Origin: Bradyrhizobium sp. CCGUVB4N
Lineage (GTDB): Bacteria > Pseudomonadota > Alphaproteobacteria > Rhizobiales > Xanthobacteraceae
Length of the DNA: 64,000 nucleotides
NCBI RefSeq assembly: GCF_024199945.1
Contig: NZ_JANADP010000001.1
Location: forward strand, 7,130,001 to 7,194,000
Reading direction: 5' to 3'
Shown piece by piece: positions 25,530 to 34,505 of the stretch (its first letter is position 1; each line of letters begins with the position of its first letter). The position numbers and the translations under genes are program-made. The notes below the pieces were generated by a model. It saw only the letters and a program-made list of their open reading frames with translations. It was not told the DNA's origin and ran no database searches.

Positions 25530-26858
25530 TCAGAATGGGCTGACCGGCGCGAGCCGCCGGCCGTCGATCATGCGCTTGTGGCTGTAGGCTGCGGGATCGA
25601 CCAGCGGGGTCGCGCCGGTCACGATATCGGCGGCGAGCTTGCCGGCCGCAGGACCGATGCCGAAACCATGACCGGAGAAGCCGGTCGCGAGGAAGAAGCC
25701 GGGCAGCGCGTCGACCGGCGAGATCACGGGAATCGTGTCCGGCGTACAGTCGATGGTCCCGCCCCAGGCCTCCGCGATCTCGATGTCCTTGAGCTCCGGG
25801 TTTGCCTTGATCAGCGAGGCCAGCGCCGCAGTGACCAGTGACATATCAGGCTCGGGATCGCGCACACGCTCGGTCTCGAACGGCGACGGCTTGTCAAAGC
25901 TCCAGCTGGTGCCGCGCATGATCTGGTCGAAGAACGACTTGCCGAACGACAGTTTGAGCCCACCCTTGCGATGCTGATAGGTCGGCCAGAACGTGCGCGC
26001 GTAGCGGAACAGGTCGGGCGACAACTCCACCGTGCCGCGGTTGCGCAGCGCCAGCGTGAAGCCACCATCGAGACGGCGGCGGATGCAGTAGAGATCGGTG
26101 CCGAGCGCACCGGAGGTGATCTCAGGTGCCGGCGTGGTGCGGCATGCGGTGGCGTTGACGAGACCGATCGGCAACTCGATGCCGTGACGGCGGCAGAACA
26201 GCGACGACCACGCGCCACCCGACAGCAGCACCGCTTGCGTGCGAATGGTGCCCTTCTCGGTGACGACGGCGCTGACGCGTCCTCCTTGTGTCTCCAGCCC
26301 GCGCGCGGCGCAGCCCTGATGAATCGTGACGCCGTGCTTTCGCGCGGCCGTCGCCAGCGCAGGCACGGCCATCGACGGTTCGGCGCGGCCGTCGCTCGGC
26401 GTGTGCAGCCCGCCGACCCATTTGTCGGTATTGCCCGGCATGCGTTCGGCGACCTCGGCCGGGGTCAGCACGGTCGAATGCACCTGCATTTCGCGCGCGA
26501 CCGCCGCCCAGCGCTCCCAGCTCGCGAGCTCGTCCTTGCTCTTCGTCAGGAACAGCACGCCGGTGCGGCGGAAGCCGGCATCGACGCCGGCGTCGTTCTG
26601 CATATCCTCCCACAGACGTAGCGCCTCGCGCGCCAGCGGAATTTCCTCACGCGCCCGGCCCTGCTGGCGGCACCAGCCCCAATTGCGGCTCGACTGCTCG
26701 CCGCCGACATGACCTTTCTCGACCAGAGCGACGGAGAGACCCTTCTTCGCCAGATGATAGGCCGCCGAGACGCCGATGACGCCGCCGCCGATGACGACGA
26801 CGTCCGCCTGCGCCGGCAGGCGTTCGTCGCTGTTTATACGGTTGAGCGGCGGGGACAT
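25530..26858 (-). CDS. FAD-dependent amine/D-amino acid oxidoreductase (DadA-like)
   Basis: Product of 442 aa of the glycine/D-amino acid oxidase (DAO) superfamily. The FAD-binding dinucleotide motif is VVIGGGVIGVSAAYHLAKKG from about residue 21. The C-terminal FAD contact block is FLATGFSGHGFGIGPAAGKL, and EAWGGTIDCTPDTIPVI is the usual family segment before it. It should oxidise an amino acid, sarcosine-like or opine-like amine to an imine or keto acid. No signal peptide. It lies within the ABC operon, between dppC-like and the dehydrogenase remnant (7 nt gap), so its substrate is probably what the transporter imports. Confidence 0.93.
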   Translation of the reverse strand: MSPPLNRINSDERLPAQADVVVIGGGVIGVSAAYHLAKKGLSVALVEKGHVGGEQSSRNWGWCRQQGRAREEIPLAREALRLWEDMQNDAGVDAGFRRTGVLFLTKSKDELASWERWAAVAREMQVHSTVLTPAEVAERMPGNTDKWVGGLHTPSDGRAEPSMAVPALATAARKHGVTIHQGCAARGLETQGGRVSAVVTEKGTIRTQAVLLSGGAWSSLFCRRHGIELPIGLVNATACRTTPAPEITSGALGTDLYCIRRRLDGGFTLALRNRGTVELSPDLFRYARTFWPTYQHRKGGLKLSFGKSFFDQIMRGTSWSFDKPSPFETERVRDPEPDMSLVTAALASLIKANPELKDIEIAEAWGGTIDCTPDTIPVISPVDALPGFFLATGFSGHGFGIGPAAGKLAADIVTGATPLVDPAAYSHKRMIDGRRLAPVSPF

Positions 26859-26898
26859 GATGCACTCCTGGAGATCAGTTCGGTCGAGAGCTTGCTCG

Positions 26899-27774
26899 TC
26901 ATGAGATGTTCATTCGCGGATCGAGCGCGTCGCGCAGGCCGTCACCGAGGAAGTTGAAGCTCGTCACGGCGAGCGTGATGGCGACGCCCGGCGCGATCGC
27001 GAGCCACGGCGCGCTGGTGAGATAGATCTGCGCATTGTTGAGCATGTTGCCCAGGCTCGCGGCCGGCGGCTGGATGCCGTACCCGAGATAGCTGAGATAG
27101 GATTCCAGCAGGATCGCCTGGGCGACATTGAGCGTTGCCGCCACCAGGATCGGCGCGACCGCGTTGGGCACGAGCTCGCGGAACATGATCCGAAGGTTCG
27201 ACGAGCCGAAGGCGAGCGCGGCCACCGCAAACTCGCGCTCCCTCAGCGAGCGCACCTGCGCCTCGACGACGCGCGCCACCAACATCCATGACGTCGCCGC
27301 GATCAACACGGCGGTCGTGACGAAACCGGGCTCGGTGAGCGCCGCCAACGCCAGCAGCAGGAAGATGGTGGGAAAGCACAGCACGGCGTCGACCAGCCGC
27401 ATCAGCACCGCGCCGACGACGCCGCCATAGAAGCCGGCGAAGGCGCCGACGACGATGCCGACGGCCATCGCAATCACCATTGCAACGAAGCCGATCGACA
27501 ACGAGACGCGCGCGCCCATCATCAGCCGCGCCAACACGTCGCGGCCGAGTTCATCGGTCCCGAGGATGTGCGCCCCCGAGAGCGGCGGGGCAAACCGTTT
27601 CATGATATCGATATAGGTGTCGTCGAACGGCAGCAGATAGGGACCGAACGCCGAGCCGAGCACCAGGACGAGAATGACGATCGCGCCCGCGAGCGCGAGC
27701 CGGTGGCGGCAGAAGCGTTGCCAGGCGCCCTGACCGGGGCCGGATTGAGCGGTGGACAAGACTGCGGTCGCCAT
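26899..27774 (-). CDS. ABC transporter permease, DppC-like
   Basis: Inner-membrane permease of 291 aa. It has the OppC-type N-terminal helix (RLALAGAIVILVLVLGSAFG), then HILGTDELGRDVLARLMMGA, the family's conserved segment. About six transmembrane helices are evident, and the EAA loop lies around REREFAVAALAFGSSNLRIM. I use the ATG at 27774, 4 nt after the dppB stop; an in-frame upstream start would lie within dppB. It pairs with the DppB-like permease and the fused ATPase. Ligand unknown. Confidence 0.93.
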   Translation of the reverse strand: MATAVLSTAQSGPGQGAWQRFCRHRLALAGAIVILVLVLGSAFGPYLLPFDDTYIDIMKRFAPPLSGAHILGTDELGRDVLARLMMGARVSLSIGFVAMVIAMAVGIVVGAFAGFYGGVVGAVLMRLVDAVLCFPTIFLLLALAALTEPGFVTTAVLIAATSWMLVARVVEAQVRSLREREFAVAALAFGSSNLRIMFRELVPNAVAPILVAATLNVAQAILLESYLSYLGYGIQPPAASLGNMLNNAQIYLTSAPWLAIAPGVAITLAVTSFNFLGDGLRDALDPRMNIS

Positions 27775-27778
27775 CGCT

Positions 27779-28729
27779 TCAGCCCACCCGAATGCGCGGA
27801 TCGACGACGGCATAGAGGATGTCGGCAACCAGCGAGCCGATCAGCACCATGACCGCAGAGAACATCAGGATGCCCATCACCACGGGATAGTCGCGATAGC
27901 CGATGGAATCCAGGAACAGCCGCCCCATGCCGGGCCAGGTGAACACGGTCTCGGCCACCAGCGCGCCGCCGAGCAGCGTCGGAAACTGCAACCCGCCCAC
28001 CGTGATCATCGGCAGCAGCGCATTGCGCAATGCGTGCACCGTGAGAATCCGCCATTCCGGCATGCCCTTGGCTCGCGCGGTGCGGATGTAATCCTGGTTG
28101 ATCACTTCAAGCATGGAGGAACGCATGAAGCGACTCCACATCGCGGTCTCGACCAGCCCCAGCACCATTGCCGGCGCGATCAGATGATGCAGCAGGTCGA
28201 GGAAGGAGCCATCGCCGACGGTCGCGCGGTTTCCGGCCGGCAGCCAGCCGAGCGTCACCGAAAACACATAGATGGTGACGAGGCCGAACCAGAACGTCGG
28301 GATCGACAGCGCGATCATGGCGCCAACGGTGGCGAGCGAGTCGAACAGCGAATATCGCCTCAGCGCGCCCAACATGCCGATCCAGCAACCGAGCAGCACC
28401 GCGATGATGGTCGCCGTCACCATCAGCTCAAGCGTCGCGCCAAGATGTGACGAAATCACCGACAGCACCGCCTCGCCGTCGCGATAGGACTTGCCCCAAT
28501 CGCCTTTGAGCATGCGGCCGAACCAGTCGAGATACTGGATCGGCAGCGGGCGATCGAGCCCGAGCTGCCTGGTGACGCGGTCGAGATCCTCCTGCGTCAT
28601 CTGCGCGGACACGGCGAATTGCGAGAGCGGACCGCCGGGCGCCAGATGCAAGAGGGCGAAACCGATCGCCGAGACGATCACCAGCAGCATGACCGCCTGT
28701 GCCAGGCGATTGGCGACGTAGCGAACCAT
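27779..28729 (-). CDS. ABC transporter permease, DppB-like
   Basis: Inner-membrane permease of 316 aa with the standard OppB/DppB start (MVRYVANRLAQAVMLLVIVS) and six predicted transmembrane helices. The conserved LGLDRPLPIQYLDW periplasmic segment and EAA loop (YIRTARAKGMPEWRILTVHA) are present. It lies 27 nt downstream of the binding-protein gene and almost touches dppC, so it is translated from the same operon mRNA. Confidence 0.94.
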   Translation of the reverse strand: MVRYVANRLAQAVMLLVIVSAIGFALLHLAPGGPLSQFAVSAQMTQEDLDRVTRQLGLDRPLPIQYLDWFGRMLKGDWGKSYRDGEAVLSVISSHLGATLELMVTATIIAVLLGCWIGMLGALRRYSLFDSLATVGAMIALSIPTFWFGLVTIYVFSVTLGWLPAGNRATVGDGSFLDLLHHLIAPAMVLGLVETAMWSRFMRSSMLEVINQDYIRTARAKGMPEWRILTVHALRNALLPMITVGGLQFPTLLGGALVAETVFTWPGMGRLFLDSIGYRDYPVVMGILMFSAVMVLIGSLVADILYAVVDPRIRVG

Positions 28730-28756
28730 CTCAGACGATCTCGCGAATGGAACGCA

Positions 28757-30448
28757 TCAGGCCCAGTACCATTCGCGGATGTTCCAGCAATTGATCGAGG
28801 TGTTGATGTTGGGACGGAAACCCTGCAGCCCCTCCTTCACGCCCTCGACGATGTAGCCCTGGAACAGCGGCAGGATCGCGAGGTCGTTGCGGATGAGCTT
28901 TTGCAGGTCACCATAGGTGGTCTTGCGCTGCGCGAGATCGAATTGCTTGGCGCCTTGCGCGAGCAGACGATCAGCCTCGGCGTTCTGGTATTGATAGGTG
29001 TTGTAACCGCGGCCGCCCTTGGCAGGGATCGCGCCCGATCCGAACCGCGGCGTCACGTCGGGGTCGCTGCCCAGCATGAAATTCACGCCGACGATGACCG
29101 AATTGAACTTCGACTGCTGCCAGAAGTCGCCCCAGATCACGGCGGCCGGCATGTTGTTGACGCGCATGCTCGCGCCGATCGCGCGCCAGTCCTGGATCAG
29201 GAGCTGCTGGGTCTGCTCGCGCACGGCATTGCCGGACGTCGTCGAGTTGGTGAATTCGAGCTTGACGCCACCCTTCTCACGCACGCCGCCCGCGCCGCGC
29301 ACCCAGCCGGCTGCATCGAGCAGCGCATTCGCCTTGGTCGGATCGTATTTGTGCTGCGGCAGGCCCTTCTGGAACGACCACGCCTCCTGCGGCACGAAGC
29401 TTTCGGTCTGCATCGGCAGGCCGTAGTTCAAGGCATCGATGATCGCCTGCTTGTTGATGGCGAGATAGAGCGCCTCGCGCACCGCGCGGTCGGCGAAGGG
29501 GCCGAACTCCAGATTCGGCGCGATGTGCTCCACCGAGGACGTCGACGAGACGAAGATCTTGCGCGCCTTCAGCGTCTTCGCCTCCTGCACGAAGTTCGGC
29601 AAAATGCCCTGCAGGCCGGTGTAATCGACCTGTCCGGTACGGAACTGGGTGTAGAGGACGGTGAGATCAGGGATGTACTTGAAGACCACGCGTTCGACGT
29701 AGGGTCCCTTGCCGTGATAGCCGGCATAGGCATTGAACTGAATGTGGTCGCCGGGCACGCGCTCGCCCCAGCGGAACGGTCCGGTGCCGACAGGCGCATT
29801 GTGGAACGGCGACGAATTCGGATCCGACACCTTCTCCAGAATGTGCTTGGGCACGATGAAGGTCAGCGACAGGATCGACATGTAGGGCGAATAGGGAGCC
29901 TCCATTCGCCAGTGGATCTCGTCGGGCGCGACGATCGTGATGTCCTTGACCAGGCTGTGGCCGACGCGGTTGCGGACACGGAAGTCGGGATTGTTGATCA
30001 GCTCGAGCGAGAACTTGACGTCGTCCGCCGTGAAGGCCGTGCCGTCGTGCCACTTCACGTCCTTGCGCAGCTTGATCTTCCAGGTCAGGCCGTCGGCCGA
30101 AAGGCCACCATTCTCGACCGTCGGGACTTCGCGCGCGAGATCGGGCACGAACTTGCCGTCGGGATCGATGAACCAGAGCGGCGAGAACACCTGCCACCAG
30201 ACGCCCTGGTCGACTTCGATGCCGGGCATCAGCGGATGAAAGACGGTCGGCTCCTGCGACAGCGCCGCGATCACCTGCCCGCGCGGCTTGTCCGGCGGAT
30301 TGCCCGGACGCTCGGTCTGCGCAAAGGCGCGACCTGCAAGCGTCCATCCCGCCGCGGCGCCGGCGCCGAGTTGAAAAAACTGTCGGCGATTTGGAATGCC
30401 GAGATGATGCAGTCCGCCAACGCCGAACTTGCCGGTGCTGTCTGCCAT
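28757..30448 (-). CDS. Peptide/opine-type ABC transporter substrate-binding protein (Tat-exported)
   Basis: SBP family 5 protein of 563 aa that captures the transported ligand in the periplasm. The N-terminus has a twin-arginine motif (NRRQFFQLG, residues 20-28) followed by the hydrophobic GAGAAAGWTLAGRAFAQ, so folding before export is likely. Family blocks include WKIKLRKDVKWHDGTAFTAD and AYHGKGPYVERVVFKYIPD. The ATG at 30448 places the Tat motif correctly. It is the first gene of the operon, behind a TTGACA-type promoter candidate. Ligand cannot be deduced; the downstream amine oxidase suggests an amino compound. Confidence 0.93.
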   Translation of the reverse strand: MADSTGKFGVGGLHHLGIPNRRQFFQLGAGAAAGWTLAGRAFAQTERPGNPPDKPRGQVIAALSQEPTVFHPLMPGIEVDQGVWWQVFSPLWFIDPDGKFVPDLAREVPTVENGGLSADGLTWKIKLRKDVKWHDGTAFTADDVKFSLELINNPDFRVRNRVGHSLVKDITIVAPDEIHWRMEAPYSPYMSILSLTFIVPKHILEKVSDPNSSPFHNAPVGTGPFRWGERVPGDHIQFNAYAGYHGKGPYVERVVFKYIPDLTVLYTQFRTGQVDYTGLQGILPNFVQEAKTLKARKIFVSSTSSVEHIAPNLEFGPFADRAVREALYLAINKQAIIDALNYGLPMQTESFVPQEAWSFQKGLPQHKYDPTKANALLDAAGWVRGAGGVREKGGVKLEFTNSTTSGNAVREQTQQLLIQDWRAIGASMRVNNMPAAVIWGDFWQQSKFNSVIVGVNFMLGSDPDVTPRFGSGAIPAKGGRGYNTYQYQNAEADRLLAQGAKQFDLAQRKTTYGDLQKLIRNDLAILPLFQGYIVEGVKEGLQGFRPNINTSINCWNIREWYWA

Positions 30449-30546
30449 GACCAGTCTCCGTTCCCGCACGCGGCACCTCTCCCGCGCCCCGAGACCCGGC
30501 AAAGGGACAGGAGTGGGCTTTAGTGCTTCTAAATTTTTCGATCAAA

Positions 30547-30575
30547 AGTTCATCATGACTAAATACAGCTGTCAA
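30547..30575 (-). promoter_or_regulatory. Candidate promoter of the ABC uptake operon
   Basis: On the minus strand a perfect TTGACA (30575-30570) is followed by a 17-nt spacer and a weak -10 element TGAACT (30552-30547). Transcription would start near 30540, giving a leader of about 90 nt before the binding-protein gene. The facing XRE-cupin regulator gene starts at 30650, so this gap is the expected site of control. Confidence 0.5.
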
Positions 30576-30649
30576 TCGCATTGCTAGGATGCGCGACCTT
30601 TTCACACCGCCGGCCATTCCGGCGGCAAGGTCATGCACGGGAGAGCGAC

Positions 30650-31285
30650 ATGGATGGTCGCGGCGACACCAACGGTCCGAAAGACGCCCCGACGATCGAG
30701 GCCGACGATGCGGTCGACCAGAGGCTCGGCGAGACCGTGCGGCTGCTGCGCCAGCGCGCCGGCCTATCGATCCAGGACGTCGCCAACAAGACCGGCCTCT
30801 CCAACGGCATGATCAGCCAGCTCGAACGAGCACGCGCCATGCCGTCGATCCGCACGCTGCGCCTGCTCAGCATCGCGCTCGAGGTGCCGATCTCCTATTT
30901 CTTCGAGACCAGCGATCCCGCCGCCGACGTGCAGCGCTACATCGTACGCAAGAACAACCGGCGCCTGCTGCGGCTCACCGCCAGCGGCGTCGTCAAGGAG
31001 GCGCTGACGCCGGAAGGCAAGGGTCAGCTCGAGCTCTACGAGCTCACGCTCAATCCCGGCGCCTCGTCCGGTACTGATTTCCTGCAGCACACCGGCGAGA
31101 AGGCCGGCTACATCCTCTCCGGCAGCCTGCGGCTGTGGCTCGACAACCAGGCCCATGTGCTCGAGGCCGGCGACAGCTTTCGTTTTCCGAGCATCGTGCC
31201 GCACATGTTCGACAACCCGACCCAGCAGGCCGCACGTGTGATCTGGGTCACGACGCTGCGCCAGACCGATTCGCCGGCAAGTTGA
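30650..31285 (+). CDS. XRE family regulator with cupin domain
   Basis: Product of 211 aa. An N-terminal HTH_XRE domain (about residues 25-80; AGLSIQDVANKTGLSNGMIS is the HTH core) is joined to a C-terminal cupin_2 sensor domain (about 130-200; ELTLNPGASSGTDFLQHTGE, GYILSGSLRLWL). This PuuR-like layout commonly senses amines, amino acids or sugars and controls a neighbouring catabolic operon. The ATG at 30650 follows a GGGAGAG ribosome site. It is divergent from the peptide/opine ABC operon, which is the probable target. Confidence 0.92.
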   Translation: MDGRGDTNGPKDAPTIEADDAVDQRLGETVRLLRQRAGLSIQDVANKTGLSNGMISQLERARAMPSIRTLRLLSIALEVPISYFFETSDPAADVQRYIVRKNNRRLLRLTASGVVKEALTPEGKGQLELYELTLNPGASSGTDFLQHTGEKAGYILSGSLRLWLDNQAHVLEAGDSFRFPSIVPHMFDNPTQQAARVIWVTTLRQTDSPAS

Positions 31286-31421
31286 CACAAAGCAACGGCT
31301 CGCCCCGATACTGACGGAAATTGCCCTCGACGCCGCCGCAGGGAGTCTGTAGCTCACATGGAGCCGGACTCATTTGACAGGGCGGACGCGAGGGTCCGCG
31401 GTGGACGTCGTTGGTAAGACC

Positions 31422-33275
31422 ATGAAACTCAGGGGGCTTCTGACACTCGCGATGGCCGCGCAGGTAGTCGTGACCGCCGCGGCTCTCCTCGTCTCTTATG
31501 CCGTGGCCGGCCCGGGGTTCGGCGTTGCGGAGATCCTTGCCCTGCTCGCAAGCGGCGCCGTCGCGCTGCTGATCGCCCGGCTCTGCACGCGCACGATCGA
31601 GACGGCTCAGGACAAGCGCATGGCCGCACAACTGGCCGAGCAGGCGCAGTCGAGCGCGCAGATGACCCAGGCCGTCATCAAGACTGCGCTGGATGCTTTC
31701 GTCCAGACCGACGCGAACGGGATCATCCTGGAATGGAGCATTCAGGCCGAGGCGCTGACCGGATGGACGCGCGAGGAGGCGCTCGGCACTGACGTCGTCA
31801 ATCTCCTCATCGCCGAGCCGCTCCGCGACGGTTTCAGGCAACGCATGATGCGCCTTCTGCCGGAGCTCTCGCATACGCCGATCGGCATCCGGTTCGAGGC
31901 GACCCTGCTGCACCGGGAAGGCGACGAGATCCTGATCGAGGCGTCGAGCACCACGCTCCAGCTCGGCGGACGCACCGTCATCAATAATTTCGTCAAGGAC
32001 ATCACCCAGAAGCGCGCCGCCGAGGAACAGCTGATCCAGGCGCAGAAGATGGAAGCGGTCGGCCAGCTCACCGGCGGCATCGCCCATGAATTCAACAACA
32101 TGCTCACGGTGATCACGGGCACGATCGAGATCCTCGCCGATGCCGTGAAGGACAACCCGCCGCTCGCCACCATCACCAAGCTGATCAGCGAGGCAGCCGA
32201 TCGCGGTGCCGCACTGACCTCGAGCCTGCTGTCCTTTGCGCGCAAGCAGGCGCTGCAGCCGGCCGATATCGACGTCAACGACCTGCTCGAAGAGCTCGCC
32301 AAGCTGATGCTGGCGACCTTCGACAAGAAGATCGAGATCGTGAAGAGGCTCGACGGCACCATCTGGCTCGCCTTCGCCGACCGCGGGCAGCTCTCCTCGG
32401 CGCTGCTCAACCTCGCGATCAACGCCCGCGACGCAATGCCTGAAGGCGGCAGGCTGACGCTGACGACGCGCAACGTGGTGTTCGGCGTGCGCGAGGCCGT
32501 CGCGGTCGGCGCCGGCTATGCCGGCGACTATGTCGAGATCCAGATTGCCGACACCGGCACAGGCATTCCGCAGGCGATCCTCGAACGCATCTTCGATCCG
32601 TTCTTCTCGACCAAGGAGGTCGGCAAGGGCACGGGCCTCGGGCTCAGCATGGTGTTCGGCTTCGTCAAGCAGTCGGGCGGCGGCATCAAGGTCAGATCGG
32701 AAGAAGGCGGCGGCACGACATTCACGATCTACCTGCCGAAGGCCGAGACAAGCGTGCTTCGCCCGACCGGCTATGACGAGCGCAAGATCGTGGGCGGGAC
32801 GGAGACCATCCTGTGCGTCGAGGACGACCGCGATGTCCGTCACTACGTCACGGTCCAGCTCGAAAGCCTCGGCTACAAGGTCATTCCGGCCACCAACGCA
32901 GCCGACGCCCTCGCCATCGCGGCGGAGGGTACGTCCTTCGATCTGCTCTTCACCGATATCGTGATGGCCGGCGCCTTGAATGGACGGGAGCTCGCCGACG
33001 AGATGGTGGCTGCGCGCCCCTCCTTGCGGGTGCTGTTCACGTCGGGTTATGCCCACGACTCCCCGCATGGGCTGGGACAGGCCACCATGGGTGCGCCGCT
33101 TCTGACAAAACCCTACCGCAAGGCCGAGCTCGCCCGCATGCTGCGCCGCTCGCTCGATACCGCCGTCGATGCGGCAGGCGACCCGATCCCGACGCCCTAT
33201 TCGGTGCAGGCCGAGGTCGAAGGGTTCTTGCGCAAGCAGGAGACCGACGAGAGCGCGACGCGATCGCGAAAATGA
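31422..33275 (+). CDS. PAS-containing hybrid sensor histidine kinase
   Basis: Product of 617 aa. Two N-terminal hydrophobic helices (residues 4-54) anchor it in the membrane. A PAS domain spans about 80-200 (VQTDANGIILEWSIQAEALT). The HisKA box is GGIAHEFNNMLTVI with His222, and the HATPase domain shows INARDAMPEGGRL, ADTGTGIP and GTGLGLSM. The C-terminal receiver has Asp512 in LLFTDIVM and a conserved Lys in LTKPYRKAEL. It can autophosphorylate and pass phosphate to its own receiver. I prefer the ATG at 31422; a TTG at 31374 would add 16 residues. No separate response regulator is adjacent. Confidence 0.93.
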   Translation: MKLRGLLTLAMAAQVVVTAAALLVSYAVAGPGFGVAEILALLASGAVALLIARLCTRTIETAQDKRMAAQLAEQAQSSAQMTQAVIKTALDAFVQTDANGIILEWSIQAEALTGWTREEALGTDVVNLLIAEPLRDGFRQRMMRLLPELSHTPIGIRFEATLLHREGDEILIEASSTTLQLGGRTVINNFVKDITQKRAAEEQLIQAQKMEAVGQLTGGIAHEFNNMLTVITGTIEILADAVKDNPPLATITKLISEAADRGAALTSSLLSFARKQALQPADIDVNDLLEELAKLMLATFDKKIEIVKRLDGTIWLAFADRGQLSSALLNLAINARDAMPEGGRLTLTTRNVVFGVREAVAVGAGYAGDYVEIQIADTGTGIPQAILERIFDPFFSTKEVGKGTGLGLSMVFGFVKQSGGGIKVRSEEGGGTTFTIYLPKAETSVLRPTGYDERKIVGGTETILCVEDDRDVRHYVTVQLESLGYKVIPATNAADALAIAAEGTSFDLLFTDIVMAGALNGRELADEMVAARPSLRVLFTSGYAHDSPHGLGQATMGAPLLTKPYRKAELARMLRRSLDTAVDAAGDPIPTPYSVQAEVEGFLRKQETDESATRSRK

Positions 33276-33294
33276 ACCTTGCCGGCGCCGCTCG

Positions 33295-34323
33295 CTAGCT
33301 CATCCGCCGTCGCAGCGTTGCCGACGGCGTCTCGCCGAATTTTTCGCGGTACGCTCCGGCCATGCGGCCGAGATGCGTGAAGCCGAGATCGAAAGCGATG
33401 TCGGTGATGGAAACATCCGGCGAAGCCTGCGCGAGCCTCGCATGAAGACCGGCAAGACGCATATCGAGCAGCATCTCCGAGATCGACACACCGAAATGAC
33501 GGCGGAAGCCGAGCTGGAGCGCGCGGATGCCGATGCCGGACGCGGCCGCCAGCTGCGCGAGATCGAGCGGCTCGCCGGCATTTTCCGCAAGATGGTCCCG
33601 TGCGGCGCGGAGTGCGCGCGGCAGGCGCTCGGCCTGTCCCGAGAACGTCCTGATCGCATCCGACAGGCCATGCCGCTGGCCATTGAGGAGGCGATCGAGC
33701 AGCACCTCACGCCAATCAGCCATCGCAACTGGGGAAAGCCGGCCAGACCGTCCGAGCCGCTCGGCGAGCCTCATCAGCTCGGCAAGGCTCGTTTGCAGCT
33801 GGCGGCCGGACGGCGCGTTCAGGTCGATCACGGGATCGAACTCGACCGCGCCGGCCGCCCTGCCCGACAGCGCCGCGGCGCGCTGCTCAACCATGCGACG
33901 GTCCAGCAGCAAAATCGCTTGCGCACAGTCGCGCCACGTCATCCGGGTCGGGACCGTCGGCGACAGCAGCGACGCCGTCCGGTCCGGCGCGGCGTCGAAG
34001 CCACCGGCCCCCGCACAAATGTGGGCGGTGCCCGTGAGCGGGATCTGGACCAGGAAGAAGCGGTCGAGGCACCCCGGATCGATGCTGACAGTCCCACCAT
34101 AGGCAACGTAGTTGATGGAAAAGCCGTCGAACGCCGCGCAATTGTGCCGCGCCGAAAATCCGGAAGCGCGGGCCTGCGCCGGCTTGAGATCGTGCGGACA
34201 GAAGATGCGCCCGATCTGCTCGGCCGCCTCGTCGACATCATCGGTGGTGACGCGAGCGAAGCCCGCCAGCCGTTCGGCTACGGGCGTTGTCGTGCTCATT
34301 TCCTGCACGGCTGCGGACATCAT
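33295..34323 (-). CDS. AraC family transcriptional regulator (AraC-binding-like N-domain)
   Basis: Product of 342 aa. The N-terminal part (about residues 30-210) is the AraC_binding_2-type domain seen in FeaR-like regulators. The C-terminal HTH pair spans about 235-340, with DLAQLAAASGIGIRALQLGF and DIAFDLGFTHLGRMAGAYRE. It converges with the histidine kinase gene (20 nt gap) and is divergent from the cupin and flavin monooxygenase genes, which it may control. Effector unknown. The start at 34323 is followed closely by another Met at 34320. Confidence 0.91.
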   Translation of the reverse strand: MMSAAVQEMSTTTPVAERLAGFARVTTDDVDEAAEQIGRIFCPHDLKPAQARASGFSARHNCAAFDGFSINYVAYGGTVSIDPGCLDRFFLVQIPLTGTAHICAGAGGFDAAPDRTASLLSPTVPTRMTWRDCAQAILLLDRRMVEQRAAALSGRAAGAVEFDPVIDLNAPSGRQLQTSLAELMRLAERLGRSGRLSPVAMADWREVLLDRLLNGQRHGLSDAIRTFSGQAERLPRALRAARDHLAENAGEPLDLAQLAAASGIGIRALQLGFRRHFGVSISEMLLDMRLAGLHARLAQASPDVSITDIAFDLGFTHLGRMAGAYREKFGETPSATLRRRMS

Positions 34324-34358
34324 CGACCACGCTTCGCGTCACGGAATTGCTTTAAGCC

Positions 34359-34364
34359 TATAAT
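34359..34364 (+). promoter_or_regulatory. Possible -10 element for the cupin/monooxygenase transcript
   Basis: A perfect TATAAT occurs in the gap between the divergent AraC and cupin genes, an AT-rich spot in GC-rich surroundings. No good -35 hexamer lies 17 nt upstream, so an activator such as the adjacent AraC protein would be needed. This is a weak prediction. Confidence 0.3.
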
Positions 34365-34505
34365 AGTTCCGCGGACGCGAAAAGGGCCGCGTCGCAGAAT
34401 CGTCGTGCTGCATGGCAACAGCCGCGACGGATTCGTTTAGCGGATAGACAGCCGCCCGGGCGTGGCCGAAGCTCCATCCTGGCCGGAATCCAACAGGAGG
34501 CGAGC

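Noticed and set aside
28619..30523. 634-residue plus-strand reading across the binding-protein gene
   Set aside because: Antisense shadow of a gene with a clear Tat leader and SBP family blocks.
30581..31077. Alternative frame and earlier start for the XRE-cupin regulator
   Set aside because: Residues before 30650 are not HTH-like, and the ribosome site GGGAGAG lies just before the 30650 ATG.
31248..33068. 606-residue minus-strand reading across the histidine kinase
   Set aside because: Antisense of HisKA, HATPase and receiver motifs; no protein-like features of its own.
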